NCBI GenBank assembly: GCA_016787665.1
Contig: JAEUUC010000005.1
Location: 1 to 64,000, forward strand
DNA length: 64,000 nt
Direction of reading: 5' to 3'
Origin: Cyclobacteriaceae bacterium
Lineage (GTDB): Bacteria > Bacteroidota > Bacteroidia > Cytophagales > Cyclobacteriaceae
Below the pieces are notes generated by a model that saw only the letters and a list, made by a program, of their open reading frames with translations, made no database searches and was not told the DNA's origin. A program made the translations under genes and the position numbers. Below, one piece after another: positions 24,954 through 34,401 of this stretch (positions are counted from its first letter, which is position 1; each line of letters opens with the position of its first letter).

Positions 24954-26504
24954 ATGATTGAGCGACTACCGTTTGGAATCTGCGTAAGCATCATCGCCAT
25001 GGCTTTGCTGGCCGAGCCGGTAAACGCGCAGCGCAAGGTAAAACTGCAGCATGCCGATCGTACGAAAGGGCGCATCGTGAATGGAGAGCGTATCGATCGC
25101 ATGATTGGCAACGTAGTGTTTGTTCAAAATCAAACGACCATTTACTGCGACTCCGCGATCTTCTACCGGTCACAAAATGCTATGGATGCCTTTGGTCGTG
25201 TGCGGATTGTCGATGGCGACTCGGTGACCATTACCGCTTCTTTGTTGAAGTACAATGGCAATACCAAAATGGCCAACCTGCGCAAGAACGTGGTGTTCAC
25301 CAAACTGAATACGACCACCCTGTACACGGACTATCTCGACTATGATCGCGTGAAGAACCAGGCCCGGTATTTCAATGGCGGCAAACTGGTTGACAGCACC
25401 AACACCCTCACCAGTGCCAAAGGGTACTACGATATTCCGCGAAACCTGGCCTCCTTCAAGAAAGATGTGGTGGGCGTTAACCAGGATTACACGCTGTCGT
25501 CCGACACGTTGCAATACAACTCGCGCACCAAGACGTTGCTTTTTCAGGACGTCACCACCATCATTGATAGTAAAGGGGATAAGGCAATTTATCGTGAGGG
25601 ATTTTATGACACCCGCTCCAAAACGTCAGACCTGAAAAAGGGCCAGTTTGAGACACCTTCCTATCGCGTTACCGGGGACAAATACCTCATAGACGACAAG
25701 CGAAAAGTATACAAAGCGCGAACCAACGTGGTGATGGTTGCCAAGGAAGATCAACTCAACATTTATGGCGACTTTGGTGATTACGACAAAGGGGCTGGTA
25801 TTTCCAAAGTGTGGGGAAATGCCTACCTGGCCAAGATCACCGAGGAACAAGACACACTCTTTCTGGCAGCCGACACCTTGATCTCGATCGAGAGTCCGGA
25901 CCCCGCCAAAAAAAGACTTCTCGCCTACCCCAACGTGCGGGTTTTCCGAAGCGACCTTCAGGGCATTGCCGACTCACTGGTATACGTAGCAGCCGACTCC
26001 ATGATGTATTTCTACGGTGATCCGGTGTTGTGGAGTAACGGCAACCAGATGACAGCCGACTCCATCCGCATGTTGATCCTGAAAAAGAAGATCGACAAAG
26101 TGTACATGATCAATAACTCATTTGTCATTTCGCAGGATTCGCTGGGGAATTTCAATCAGATCAAGGGCCGAAAAATGGTGGCGAATTTCCGCCAAGACGC
26201 CATTGACCACGTAAATGTGACGGGCAATGGCGAAAGCCTGTATTTTGCCTTGCAGGAGGAAGAAATCAAATCTGACACGGTAGCCGTGGGTAAGATCTTA
26301 TTCGTCACCGGCCTGAACAAGATCATTTGCAGCAACATGAAGATTAACTTCAAGCGAGGCACGGTGAATAACGTGACCTTTTATGTGAAGCCGGATGCCG
26401 AGTTCATTCCTCCACACGAAATCAAAGAAGCCGACACCCGCCTGAAGAACTTCACCTGGCGTATCAACGACAGGCCACGTAAACGGGACGTTACCGGAAA
26501 GTGA
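24954..26504 (+). CDS. OstA-like LPS-transport protein
   Basis: I chose the ATG at 24954, just behind a promoter element; an in-frame TTG 9 bases earlier overlaps it. The 516-residue product has a signal peptide ending EPVNAQ (~residue 25). It then shows the OstA/LptA beta-jellyroll repeats (HADRTKGRIVNGERIDRMIGNVVF, TIYCDSAIFYRSQNAMDAFGRVRI, LYTDYLDYDRVKNQARYFNGG and several more), ending with a Pro-rich basic tail. LptA-type proteins bridge the periplasm for LPS transport. At twice the usual LptA length, it fits the Bacteroidota long form. Confidence 0.85.
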   Translation: MIERLPFGICVSIIAMALLAEPVNAQRKVKLQHADRTKGRIVNGERIDRMIGNVVFVQNQTTIYCDSAIFYRSQNAMDAFGRVRIVDGDSVTITASLLKYNGNTKMANLRKNVVFTKLNTTTLYTDYLDYDRVKNQARYFNGGKLVDSTNTLTSAKGYYDIPRNLASFKKDVVGVNQDYTLSSDTLQYNSRTKTLLFQDVTTIIDSKGDKAIYREGFYDTRSKTSDLKKGQFETPSYRVTGDKYLIDDKRKVYKARTNVVMVAKEDQLNIYGDFGDYDKGAGISKVWGNAYLAKITEEQDTLFLAADTLISIESPDPAKKRLLAYPNVRVFRSDLQGIADSLVYVAADSMMYFYGDPVLWSNGNQMTADSIRMLILKKKIDKVYMINNSFVISQDSLGNFNQIKGRKMVANFRQDAIDHVNVTGNGESLYFALQEEEIKSDTVAVGKILFVTGLNKIICSNMKINFKRGTVNNVTFYVKPDAEFIPPHEIKEADTRLKNFTWRINDRPRKRDVTGK

Positions 26505-26612
26505 CCCAAACGTTGTTCTTTGCTTGAAATTGTCTGGGCGAACAACTTTTTGTACTCGTGCGCTGGATTTCCTTAACTTTTTATTCTACCTTTCTTTTGC
26601 ATACGTGTATCC

Positions 26613-27323
26613 ATGGCAAAACGGGCATTTTGGGTGTTTTTGCTGGCTGGGTTTATGATTTCGGGGGCGAGTCAGGCGCAGGAACTCCTCGATCTGCAAG
26701 CTACCTACGCAACCACGATAGGCGACCAGGTCCGCATCCCTTTACGACTGCATAACTGGTCTGACAAAACACAAGTTTTGATTATTCGGCTCGTGGAAAA
26801 CGACCTGCACTCCGGCCAGCACGGTGTTTTTTGCCTGGACAAGACTTGCCTTGAGAATGACGTATCCGAGTTTACCCGAAGGCTGGAGCCTGGTGAAACG
26901 CTTACCGGGCTCTCGTTTGTGGTGGAGCCGGGGCTTCTTCCGACCCACAACAATCTGAAATTTGAGATCATCAGCAAGGGCACGATGACTACAAACCCAG
27001 TTGAGTACGAGGTTTCACTGGTGATCAACGAAAAACCCTCAAAACCTTTGGTATTTCAGTCCAAGGAGATCACCATTCAAGACGTGTACCCTAACCCCGT
27101 TTCGGATCAGGCGTTCATCGACTATACACTTCACAATGAGCATGTTAAGGCGAAAGTGATTGTCCATAATATCCTGGGGATGGCGATGGGCGAGTACTCG
27201 CTGCCCCACACCGAACATCGCGCCAAAATCGATGCAGACAACCTGACCCCGGGCGTCTATTTCTACACCCTTTACCTCGATAACAACGGGGTTCTCACCC
27301 GAAAAATAATCGTGAGAAAATAA
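26613..27323 (+). CDS. Secreted protein with type A T9SS sorting domain
   Basis: The 236 residues begin with a signal peptide ending SQAQ (~residue 23). An immunoglobulin-like beta domain follows (VRIPLRLHNWSDKTQVLIIRL). The C-terminal ~75 residues form a type IX secretion sorting domain: VYPNPVSDQAFIDYTL, VHNILGMAMGEYSL, DNLTPGVYFYTLYL and the basic end RKIIVRK. Such proteins are exported by the T9SS, and the tail is cut or used for surface attachment. It has two cysteines (CLDKTC) that could pair. The function of the N-terminal part is unknown. Confidence 0.88.
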   Translation: MAKRAFWVFLLAGFMISGASQAQELLDLQATYATTIGDQVRIPLRLHNWSDKTQVLIIRLVENDLHSGQHGVFCLDKTCLENDVSEFTRRLEPGETLTGLSFVVEPGLLPTHNNLKFEIISKGTMTTNPVEYEVSLVINEKPSKPLVFQSKEITIQDVYPNPVSDQAFIDYTLHNEHVKAKVIVHNILGMAMGEYSLPHTEHRAKIDADNLTPGVYFYTLYLDNNGVLTRKIIVRK

Positions 27324-27371
27324 CGCCCTCACCGGGTCGTTTTAGTCGTGGGCAGATTTACACAGGTATCG

Positions 27372-27379
27372 TATATTTG
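27372..27379 (+). promoter_or_regulatory. -7 element of the bamD operon
   Basis: TATATTTG matches TAnnTTTG and lies 28 bases before the bamD ATG at 27408. No convincing -33 element. It would drive bamD through recN. Confidence 0.5.
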
Positions 27380-27407
27380 CAGGCTATTTTTCAGTGTACC
27401 TCAAAAA

Positions 27408-28229
27408 ATGAAGCAATTTCGCTGCTTTAAGCCGTCTGTGTTACTCCTGCTCCTGCTGGTAGTGGCTGGGGCGTGTTCAAAATTCAGGAGGATTGAGCGA
27501 AGCGAAGATTGGCGGGTGAAATACGAAGCGGGCCTGGAGTACTACGACAAGAAGGATTACTATCATACGGGGATTTTGTTCGAACAAATCCGCCCGATTG
27601 TTCGCGGGTTGCCTGAAGGCGAAAAAGTGGAATTTTACCTGGCTTATTGTCAGTATTACGAGCGCAGTTACATTTTGGCGGCTGACCAGTTCCAATCGTT
27701 TTATGAAACGTACGGTCGCAGCAGCCTGGCTGAGGAGGCGATTTTTATGCAGGCCTATTCGATGTATGCTTCAGCACCGGCATCTAATCTCGATCAAAGC
27801 AGCAGCATCGAGGCCATGTCGGCCATGCAGAACTTTATTAACCGTTTCCCCAATAGCAAGTTTGTGGATCGGGCTGTGGAGGTGATTACGGAGAGTCAGC
27901 GTAAACTGGAAGAGAAAGGATACCAAAACGCATTACAATACTTAAAACTGCGCTATTACAAAGCCGCGATCATCGCATTCGATGATTTCAAAGCGGCCTT
28001 CCCGGATTCCAAGTACCTGGAGGAGATTGCTTTCCTGAAAGTGCAGGCCCAATATGAACTGGCCAAGGTCAGCATCCCAAGCAAACAACTGGAACGGTAT
28101 ACCGAAACGCTCTCACTCTACCAGGAACTGGTTGACAACTATCCGTCCAGTTCGTTTCTGAAACAGGCGGAGCAGTATTACCGGGATAGTCAGGCAAAAA
28201 TTGCAAAACTAAAAAACAACAATTCGTGA
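27408..28229 (+). CDS. bamD: Outer-membrane assembly lipoprotein BamD
   Basis: I chose the ATG at 27408, which opens on a lipoprotein signal with a strongly hydrophobic LLLLLLVVAGAC lipobox. The 273-residue product has the BamD TPR layout: YEAGLEYYDKKDYYHTGILFEQI, YCQYYERSYILAADQFQSFYETYG, LKLRYYKAAIIAFDDFKAAFPDS and LYQELVDNYPSS. In the BAM complex BamD works beside BamA to insert outer-membrane barrels. It starts the run bamD - rpoZ - coaBC - DUF4835 - recN, whose tight spacing suggests one operon. Confidence 0.93.
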   Translation: MKQFRCFKPSVLLLLLLVVAGACSKFRRIERSEDWRVKYEAGLEYYDKKDYYHTGILFEQIRPIVRGLPEGEKVEFYLAYCQYYERSYILAADQFQSFYETYGRSSLAEEAIFMQAYSMYASAPASNLDQSSSIEAMSAMQNFINRFPNSKFVDRAVEVITESQRKLEEKGYQNALQYLKLRYYKAAIIAFDDFKAAFPDSKYLEEIAFLKVQAQYELAKVSIPSKQLERYTETLSLYQELVDNYPSSSFLKQAEQYYRDSQAKIAKLKNNNS

Positions 28230-28234
28230 ACCCT

Positions 28235-28564
28235 ATGGCCGTACAACCTTCAATTGTCACCCGCGACATCGACCAAATCGCACAACCGACCGGTAACATT
28301 TACGAGTCGGTGGTTATCATCAGTAAGCGCGCTCGCCAGATTGCCGTCAACATCAAAGAAGAGTTGAACGGTAAGTTGGCTGACTTCGCCACCACGGTGG
28401 ATAACCTGGAAGAAGTTTTCGAGAATCGCGAGCAAATCGAGATCTCGAAGTATTACGAGCGTATGCCCAAGCCTACCTCAACGGCTATTGAAGAATTTTT
28501 GGAGGGCAAGCTGATGTACCGCATGCGCAGTGCTGAAGAACCCACTGAGAAGAAAGAGGAATAA
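28235..28564 (+). CDS. rpoZ: RNA polymerase omega subunit (Bacteroidota form)
   Basis: The 109 residues form the Bacteroidota-type omega: the QPTGNIYESVVIISKRARQIA block (residues ~17-40) resembles the MARVT...NRYDLVLVAAKRARQL motif of the bacterial omega family. A divergent acidic C-terminus ends EKKEE. Omega stabilises the beta-prime subunit. I prefer ATG 28235 to GTG 28226, which would overlap the bamD stop. It lies directly before coaBC with no gap. Confidence 0.88.
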   Translation: MAVQPSIVTRDIDQIAQPTGNIYESVVIISKRARQIAVNIKEELNGKLADFATTVDNLEEVFENREQIEISKYYERMPKPTSTAIEEFLEGKLMYRMRSAEEPTEKKEE

Positions 28565-29770
28565 ATGAACCTGGAGGGCCGAAAGATCGTCCTCGCGGTT
28601 ACGGGCAGCATTGCCGCCTATAAGTCAGCCCATCTCGTGCGCCTGCTGGTAAAAGAGGGTGCCACGGTAAAGGTGCTGATGACTCCGGCTGCCCATGATT
28701 TTATTACACCCCTTACGCTTTCCACACTTTCCAAGAACCCGGTCCTCACTGCTTTTTCTGAAGGCAACCAGGGCGAGTGGAACAATCATGTGGAACTTGG
28801 CCTCTGGGCTGAGGTTATGATCATCGCGCCTCTGAGTGCCAACACACTTGGCAAGATGGTGCAGGGTATCTGCGATAATCTGGTTTTGGCGACCTACCTC
28901 TCGGCACGCTGCCCGGTCATCATAGCCCCGGCTATGGATCTGGACATGCTGCAGCATCCATCCACGTTACAGAACCTGGAGGCTGTAGCCCGATTCGGAA
29001 ACCACCTGGTGGAGCCCGGAGTGGGCGAACTGGCCAGCGGGCTGATCGGAAAGGGGCGGATGGCCGAACCTGAGGAAATTGTCGACTACCTGATCGCCTT
29101 CTTTCGCCAGCAAAATCGGCTGTCGGGCAAAACAGCCCTGGTGACGGCCGGGCCCACGCACGAGGCCATAGACCCTGTTCGGTTTATTGGCAATAATTCT
29201 ACCGGTAAAATGGGATATGCCATTGCCGAAGCCCTGGCTGCGAGCGGAGCTGAGGTTCATGTGGTCTCAGGACCCACCCATCTCGCATTGGAGCACCCGC
29301 GGGTTTCCATCACGCGCGTAACGTCAGCCCGGGAGATGTACGATGCCTGCCAGCAGAAATTCCCTACCACTCAAATTGCCGTACTGTCGGCAGCTGTTGC
29401 GGATTACCGGCCGGTGGTTCAGGCTCAGTCCAAAATAAAGAAGTCGGGCGAAAACATCAAATTGGAGTTAACCCAGAATCCAGATATCGCAGCCGAATTG
29501 GGCCGGCAAAAAAAGGCGGGGCAATTTGTGGTGGGCTTTGCGTTGGAGACGGACAACGAACGGGCGAATGCCGAAAAAAAGCTAGCAACTAAGAATTTCG
29601 ACCTGATTGTCCTTAATTCGCTTCGCGATGCCGGGGCGGGTTTTGGTCATGACACCAATAAAGTCACCGTAATGGGTAAGAAGGCGTTTGTTCGTGAATT
29701 TCCATTGAAGTCGAAAAAACAACTCGCCTACGACATCGTTGATACCATTATTCAGCATGTGGGCTCGTAA
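28565..29770 (+). CDS. coaBC: Bifunctional CoaBC (phosphopantothenoylcysteine decarboxylase/synthase)
   Basis: This 401-residue cytoplasmic enzyme of coenzyme A synthesis has two domains. The N-terminal flavin-dependent CoaC domain (residues ~1-180) carries NNHVELG with the catalytic His, APLSANTLGK and the active-site cysteine lid ARCPVIIAPAMD. The CoaB synthetase domain follows (residues ~190-400) with TAGPTHEAIDPVRFIGNNSTGKMGYAIAEA, AVADYRP and the K-rich loop IKKSGE. It starts immediately after rpoZ and overlaps the next gene by 14 bases. Confidence 0.96.
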   Translation: MNLEGRKIVLAVTGSIAAYKSAHLVRLLVKEGATVKVLMTPAAHDFITPLTLSTLSKNPVLTAFSEGNQGEWNNHVELGLWAEVMIIAPLSANTLGKMVQGICDNLVLATYLSARCPVIIAPAMDLDMLQHPSTLQNLEAVARFGNHLVEPGVGELASGLIGKGRMAEPEEIVDYLIAFFRQQNRLSGKTALVTAGPTHEAIDPVRFIGNNSTGKMGYAIAEALAASGAEVHVVSGPTHLALEHPRVSITRVTSAREMYDACQQKFPTTQIAVLSAAVADYRPVVQAQSKIKKSGENIKLELTQNPDIAAELGRQKKAGQFVVGFALETDNERANAEKKLATKNFDLIVLNSLRDAGAGFGHDTNKVTVMGKKAFVREFPLKSKKQLAYDIVDTIIQHVGS

Positions 29771-30659
29771 CTTTCTTTGGCTTTCCTTTTTGATTGTGCC
29801 TGTGGTGATGCACGCCCAGGAACTTGACTGCAAGGTGATTGTGAATGGCGATCAGGTGCAAACCACCGACCGCCAGGTTTTCAAAGACATGGAGCGGGCC
29901 TTCGCCAATTTTCTCAACGCTAGGCGTTGGACGTCAGACAACTTTAAGGAGCATGAGCGCATCAAATGTTCCATCTTCATCAACCTCAAAAGCGAGAGCA
30001 ATGTAGCCACCGGGAATTTTTCGGGCAGCGCCCAGATTGCGGCAGCACGCCCGGTATTCAACACCAACTACGAAACGGTATTGCTCAACTTTGCCGATCG
30101 CGAATGGGAATTTGAGTATGTCGAGTCACTTCCGCTTGAATACAACGATAACGCCTACATCAGCAACCTGACCAGCATGCTGGCCTTTTATGCTTACGTG
30201 ATTATCGGCACCGACTACGACTCCTTTAGCGAATTGGGCGGTACACCTCATTTTCAACGGGCCCTGAACGTGGTTAACAACGCGCAAGGTTCCGGAAGAC
30301 CGGGCTGGCAAGCATTGAGCAGCAACCGGAACCGAAACTCCTATATCGCGGACATTATTAATCCGCAAAACCAGGACATTCGCAGATCATTATACCGCTA
30401 CCATCGGTTGGCGCTTGATACCTTTGACAAAAACCCTGATGAAAGCCGGGATGTGATCTTGAACACGCTGAAAAGCGTGCAAAAAACCTGGCAGATCAAT
30501 CCAACCTCCATTTTTGTGATTTCCTTTTTTGATGCCAAAGCCACGGAGCTCACCAACGTTTTTTCAAAAGCCAACCTGAACGTAAAGCGCGAAGCTTTTG
30601 ATTTGCTCACGCTGATGGATTCCAAGCGCACCATCTACCAGGATATCATGAAAAATTAG
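29757..30659 (+). CDS. DUF4835 family exported protein
   Basis: I chose the ATG at 29757 (14-base overlap with coaBC), which opens on a signal peptide ending VVMHAQ. The 300-residue product shows the DUF4835 pattern: ELDCKVIVNGDQVQTTDRQVFKDMERAFANFLNARRWT near the N-terminus, the IGTDYDSFSELGG block near residue 160, and the terminal LTLMDSKRTIYQDIM. The family is restricted to Bacteroidota and its function is unknown; it usually lies in this operon, between coaBC and recN. Confidence 0.9.
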   Translation: MWARNFLWLSFLIVPVVMHAQELDCKVIVNGDQVQTTDRQVFKDMERAFANFLNARRWTSDNFKEHERIKCSIFINLKSESNVATGNFSGSAQIAAARPVFNTNYETVLLNFADREWEFEYVESLPLEYNDNAYISNLTSMLAFYAYVIIGTDYDSFSELGGTPHFQRALNVVNNAQGSGRPGWQALSSNRNRNSYIADIINPQNQDIRRSLYRYHRLALDTFDKNPDESRDVILNTLKSVQKTWQINPTSIFVISFFDAKATELTNVFSKANLNVKREAFDLLTLMDSKRTIYQDIMKN

Positions 30660-30713
30660 GACAGTCGGAAGTCGATTGTCAATCAAAAAAGTTCACGTAT
30701 TTTCAAGGCTGGT

Positions 30714-32366
30714 ATGCTCAAGCACCTGCTCATCCGGAATTATGCATTGATCCGCGAACTCGAGATGACACCCTCGGGCTCACTCAACGTGATCACAGGC
30801 GAAACGGGCGCAGGCAAATCCATTATGCTGGGCGCCATTGGCCTGTTGCTCGGTAACCGGGCCGATACCAAGGCCTTGTGGGACGAAAAGGAGAAATGTG
30901 TGACGGAGGGAACCTTTGACCTGCGCGGGCTGCGGCTGAAAAAACTATTTTCCGATCTGGAGTTGGAATACGATGATGACACCATCATTCGCAGGGAAAT
31001 CAACCCAGCGGGCAAGAGCCGCGCTTTCATCAACGACTTACCCGTTACCCTGGATATACTCCGGCAGGTCGGTCAACGCCTGATGGACATTCACTCGCAG
31101 CACGAAACACTGGAACTGGGCACACAAACATTTCAGCTGGAGCTATTGGATACCTATGCCGGCAACCAGAAAATAACGGAGGCGTACGAACTGGCGTGGC
31201 AGGAATTCCAACACGCGCGTGCCGAGTTATCGCAATGGGAAGCCGATGCCGCCCGATTGAAAGCCGAGGCGGATTACGTGAACTTTCAACTGACCGAGTT
31301 GACGCAAGCCCAGCTGGAAGAAGGCGAACAAGGGCGGTTGGAAGAAGAGCAAAAAGTTCTGGAGCATGCGGAGGAAATCAAACAGCGACTGGTTTCGGTG
31401 TTGGCCCGCCTGAGCGAATCGGATGATGCGGTGGCGAACCAACTCGCTGAGGTTCGCGCAGACCTTTCTGCCATTGCCCCGTTCTCGGAGGCCTATCAAA
31501 AGTTACTGGACCGGTTCAACACCGTGCGGCTTGAACTGGCCGATATTGCAAACGAAGCGAGCGACATCAACGAACGGGTTGAATTTGAACCCGCCCGTTT
31601 TGAAGCTGTCCAGCAGCGGCTCAGCCTCCTTTATCAACTTCAAAAAAAGCACCGGGTGAACGAGGTGGCCGACTTGCTGAAAATACAGGCTGACTTGGAA
31701 CAACGCGCAGCCACCACCCGCAGTCTGGATGACACCATCGCCCGGTTGCAACAAACCCTTGACGCAGCGGGTAAACAAGTTGCCGCCATTGGCGAGCAAC
31801 TCTCCGAAAGCAGAACCCGCGTGATGACTTCGCTAAAGCGACAGTTGGCCAGCCTGCTTCACGATCTTGGAATGCCCGATGCCCGGGTTGAAATACATCA
31901 CCAGCGGGTGGCCCCCAATGCCCGCGGGTTAGATGAAGTGGACTTGCTTTTCAGTGCAAACAAAGGCGTGGCACCCCGAACGCTCAACCAGGTGGCCTCG
32001 GGTGGTGAGTTTTCACGCCTGATGTTTGCGGTCAAGTACGTGATGGCCGAGAAAGCCGCGCTGCCTACCCTGGTGCTGGATGAAATTGACACCGGTGTGA
32101 GCGGTGAAGTGGCCTTAAAGCTCGGCACGTTGATGAAGGCCATGGCCAGAAATCATCAACTCATTGCCATCAGTCACTTGCCGCAAATTGCCGCCAAAGC
32201 CGACACTCACTACCTGGTATTTAAAGACCAAACCGGCAACAAAGCCACCACCGGCATCCGCCTGCTGGCAGCCGAGGAGCGTGTGGACGAAATTGCAAAA
32301 ATGATCGGGGGCGCGAAACCTACCCCAACCGCCCGCGAAAGTGCCCGGGAGTTGATGACGATCTGA
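30714..32366 (+). CDS. recN: DNA repair protein RecN
   Basis: This 550-residue SMC-like ATPase helps recombinational repair of double-strand breaks. The Walker A motif GETGAGKSIMLGAI is at residues ~28-41. The long coiled-coil arms (residues ~155-360, rich in E, A, Q and L) flank a hinge-like region. The ABC signature is in NQVASGGEFSRLMFA, and the Walker B motif is LVLDEIDTGVSG near residues 455-466. It is the last gene of the bamD operon. Confidence 0.95.
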   Translation: MLKHLLIRNYALIRELEMTPSGSLNVITGETGAGKSIMLGAIGLLLGNRADTKALWDEKEKCVTEGTFDLRGLRLKKLFSDLELEYDDDTIIRREINPAGKSRAFINDLPVTLDILRQVGQRLMDIHSQHETLELGTQTFQLELLDTYAGNQKITEAYELAWQEFQHARAELSQWEADAARLKAEADYVNFQLTELTQAQLEEGEQGRLEEEQKVLEHAEEIKQRLVSVLARLSESDDAVANQLAEVRADLSAIAPFSEAYQKLLDRFNTVRLELADIANEASDINERVEFEPARFEAVQQRLSLLYQLQKKHRVNEVADLLKIQADLEQRAATTRSLDDTIARLQQTLDAAGKQVAAIGEQLSESRTRVMTSLKRQLASLLHDLGMPDARVEIHHQRVAPNARGLDEVDLLFSANKGVAPRTLNQVASGGEFSRLMFAVKYVMAEKAALPTLVLDEIDTGVSGEVALKLGTLMKAMARNHQLIAISHLPQIAAKADTHYLVFKDQTGNKATTGIRLLAAEERVDEIAKMIGGAKPTPTARESARELMTI

Positions 32367-32409
32367 ACGCCTGGAGGAAATTCGTTGTTAATGGTTTAGC
32401 ATTTGTCTA

Positions 32410-32427
32410 AATTGGTCGGTACCAATT
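32410..32427. repeat. Inverted repeat ahead of the RRM gene
   Basis: AATTGGT (32410-32416) and ACCAATT (32421-32427) are perfect complements around CGGT. It sits 49 bases before the RRM start at 32477 and could be a protein-binding site or small leader hairpin; no T-run follows. Confidence 0.4.
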
Positions 32428-32476
32428 GGAGAAACTGGCCCTAAATTCGATCGTTTCACTAATTTTTTTGAGTACT

Positions 32477-32761
32477 ATGAACATTTTCGTTGCTCGCCTG
32501 AACTTTAAAACCAAGCGCGAAGACCTTCAGAAAGCCTTTGAACAATTTGGCGAGGTGACTTCGGCAAAAATTGTAAAGGACCGCGAAACCGGCCGCTCAA
32601 AAGGCTATGGTTTTGTTGAGATGCCCAATGACGAGGCAGCCCAAAAAGCCATTGCTGCATTGAACGAAACCGAATTGGACGGCCGCACAATCGTGGTGAA
32701 ACCGGCCAATCCGAAGGAGCCCGGTTCAACCGCAGGTAGCGGTGAAGGCGAAGGTGCCTGA
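32477..32761 (+). CDS. RRM-type RNA-binding protein
   Basis: I chose the ATG at 32477: the 94-residue product then begins directly with a single RNA-recognition motif. RNP-2 is MNIFVARLNF (residues 1-10) and RNP-1 is SKGYGFVEMPN (residues ~39-49). A flexible glycine/glutamate-rich tail (GSTAGSGEGEGA) closes it. Single-RRM proteins are common in Bacteroidota and cyanobacteria, where they bind RNA, often under cold or stress control. It is preceded by an inverted repeat and followed by a strong terminator, so it is a monocistronic unit. Confidence 0.92.
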   Translation: MNIFVARLNFKTKREDLQKAFEQFGEVTSAKIVKDRETGRSKGYGFVEMPNDEAAQKAIAALNETELDGRTIVVKPANPKEPGSTAGSGEGEGA

Positions 32762-32783
32762 CACCTTTCCCCGGACAACCCTT

Positions 32784-32805
32784 AGGGCGCTGACGCGCCC
32801 TTTTT
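32784..32805 (+). terminator. Rho-independent terminator of the RRM gene
   Basis: AGGGCGC (32784-32790) and GCGCCCT (32795-32801) form a perfect GC-rich stem around TGAC, ending in TTTTT (32801-32805). Confidence 0.88.
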
Positions 32806-32870
32806 CATGCCTGGGCTAACCATGTTAATTCCGTTTTTTAAGCCTGTGTTTGTTTGTAGCTTTCCTGCCA

Positions 32871-34328
32871 ATGGCAGAAAGCAATAAAAATTCTCAGTTT
32901 CAGATTGTATCGTTTGTCATGGGCCCGGCCCTGTTTGCGGCCTGCCTCATTTTCATTCCTCATGATTTTATCTCCCCAGGTGCCTATCGGGTAATCGGTG
33001 TGGCCGCCTGGATGATCACGTGGTGGGTAACGGAAGCGGTGCCCATACCCATCACGGCCATGCTGCCGCTCGTGCTGTTTCCATTCTTAGGCGTTATGAA
33101 AATGTCGGAAGCCGCGAGTCCGTACGCCAACCCGATCATCTTCCTGTTCATGGGCGGCTTCCTCATTGCGATGGCATTAGAAAAACACCGGTTACACGAG
33201 CGGATTGCCCTGAACATCATTCGCATTACGGGAACTTCGGGCAACGGCATCATTCTTGGCTTTATGCTGGCCACCGGTTTTCTCAGCATGTGGATCAGCA
33301 ATACCGCCACCGCCATGATGATGCTGCCTATTGCCATGTCCGTGATCAACCTGTTAAAAGCACCAGGCGAAAATGTTATGACGAAAGGTGAGCGCAACTT
33401 TGCGCTTGGGCTCATGCTGATGGTAGGCTATGCCGCCAGCCTGGGGGGTCTGGCGACCATCATTGGCACACCGCCCAATGCCGTTTTTGCGGGGTTGCTC
33501 GATGAGTTTTATGGCACCAAACTTCAGTTTGGGAAATGGATGTTGGTGGGCGTACCCGTGGCCATCACGCTATTGCTTTCCACACACCTCATCGTCACCC
33601 GCATTTTGTTCCCGAACGGGCTCCGGCAGGTGCACGGGTCGGAGCAATTGATCACCGAGAAACTTCGGGACCTGGGCCCGTTGCGCACCGGAGAGAAACG
33701 AGTATTGATCATTTTCGCCCTCACGTCACTTTGTTGGATTCTTCAGCAACCGTTGAATCTTCTGGTTGGGCGCGATATGCTAAACGACACCAATATTGCC
33801 ATGAGTGGCGGCATGCTGATGTTCATTGTACCCGTGAATCTGCGCCAAATGGAATTCCTGCTCGACTGGAAGGATACCGCCAAACTTTCGTGGGGTATCT
33901 TATTCTTGTTTGGGGGCGGACTTTGCCTGGCGGAAGGGCTCGAAAATGCGGGTATCATTCAGTTGTTGGGTAAATGGATTGCGGGGCAAAGCAGCTTTGG
34001 CGGCTGGCTGGTTTTTGTGTTGATTCTATCGGGCGTTCTCCTTTCGGAAGTCATGAGCAACGTGGCCCTGGTGCAAATATTTGTGCCCGTAGTTTTTGGT
34101 ATTGCAGACGGGCTCGGGGTTAACCCGGTGTTGCTGGCTATGCCGGTTACGCTCAGCGCCAGCATTGGGTTCATGTTCCCGATTGCCACCCCGCCCAACG
34201 CCATCGTGTTTAGCAGCGGCTACATTCGCATGAAGGATATGGTGAGGGCCGGGGTTTTGCTGGACCTGGCTTCCATTGCCATCATCCTTCTGGCATCACT
34301 AACCCTTGTTAATTGGGTGTACGGCTAA
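32871..34328 (+). CDS. SLC13/DASS family sodium-coupled carboxylate transporter
   Basis: I chose the ATG at 32871 over one 21 bases earlier, because the protein then begins in a polar stretch before the first helix. The 485 residues form ~11 membrane segments with the DASS repeats: SNTATAMMMLPIA and GTPPNAVFAG in the first half, MSNVALVQIFVPV and ATPPNAIVFSSG in the second. These SNT/TPPN motifs bind sodium and dicarboxylate. Family members import succinate, fumarate, malate or citrate. It stands alone between a terminator and the sigma cassette. Confidence 0.93.
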   Translation: MAESNKNSQFQIVSFVMGPALFAACLIFIPHDFISPGAYRVIGVAAWMITWWVTEAVPIPITAMLPLVLFPFLGVMKMSEAASPYANPIIFLFMGGFLIAMALEKHRLHERIALNIIRITGTSGNGIILGFMLATGFLSMWISNTATAMMMLPIAMSVINLLKAPGENVMTKGERNFALGLMLMVGYAASLGGLATIIGTPPNAVFAGLLDEFYGTKLQFGKWMLVGVPVAITLLLSTHLIVTRILFPNGLRQVHGSEQLITEKLRDLGPLRTGEKRVLIIFALTSLCWILQQPLNLLVGRDMLNDTNIAMSGGMLMFIVPVNLRQMEFLLDWKDTAKLSWGILFLFGGGLCLAEGLENAGIIQLLGKWIAGQSSFGGWLVFVLILSGVLLSEVMSNVALVQIFVPVVFGIADGLGVNPVLLAMPVTLSASIGFMFPIATPPNAIVFSSGYIRMKDMVRAGVLLDLASIAIILLASLTLVNWVYG

Positions 34329-34401
34329 AAAGTTACGCCACGGCCTGTAACCGCCAGCAAGAACCGCGCGTCAAAGAGACAAAACTTTAAAAGAACACCT
34401 T

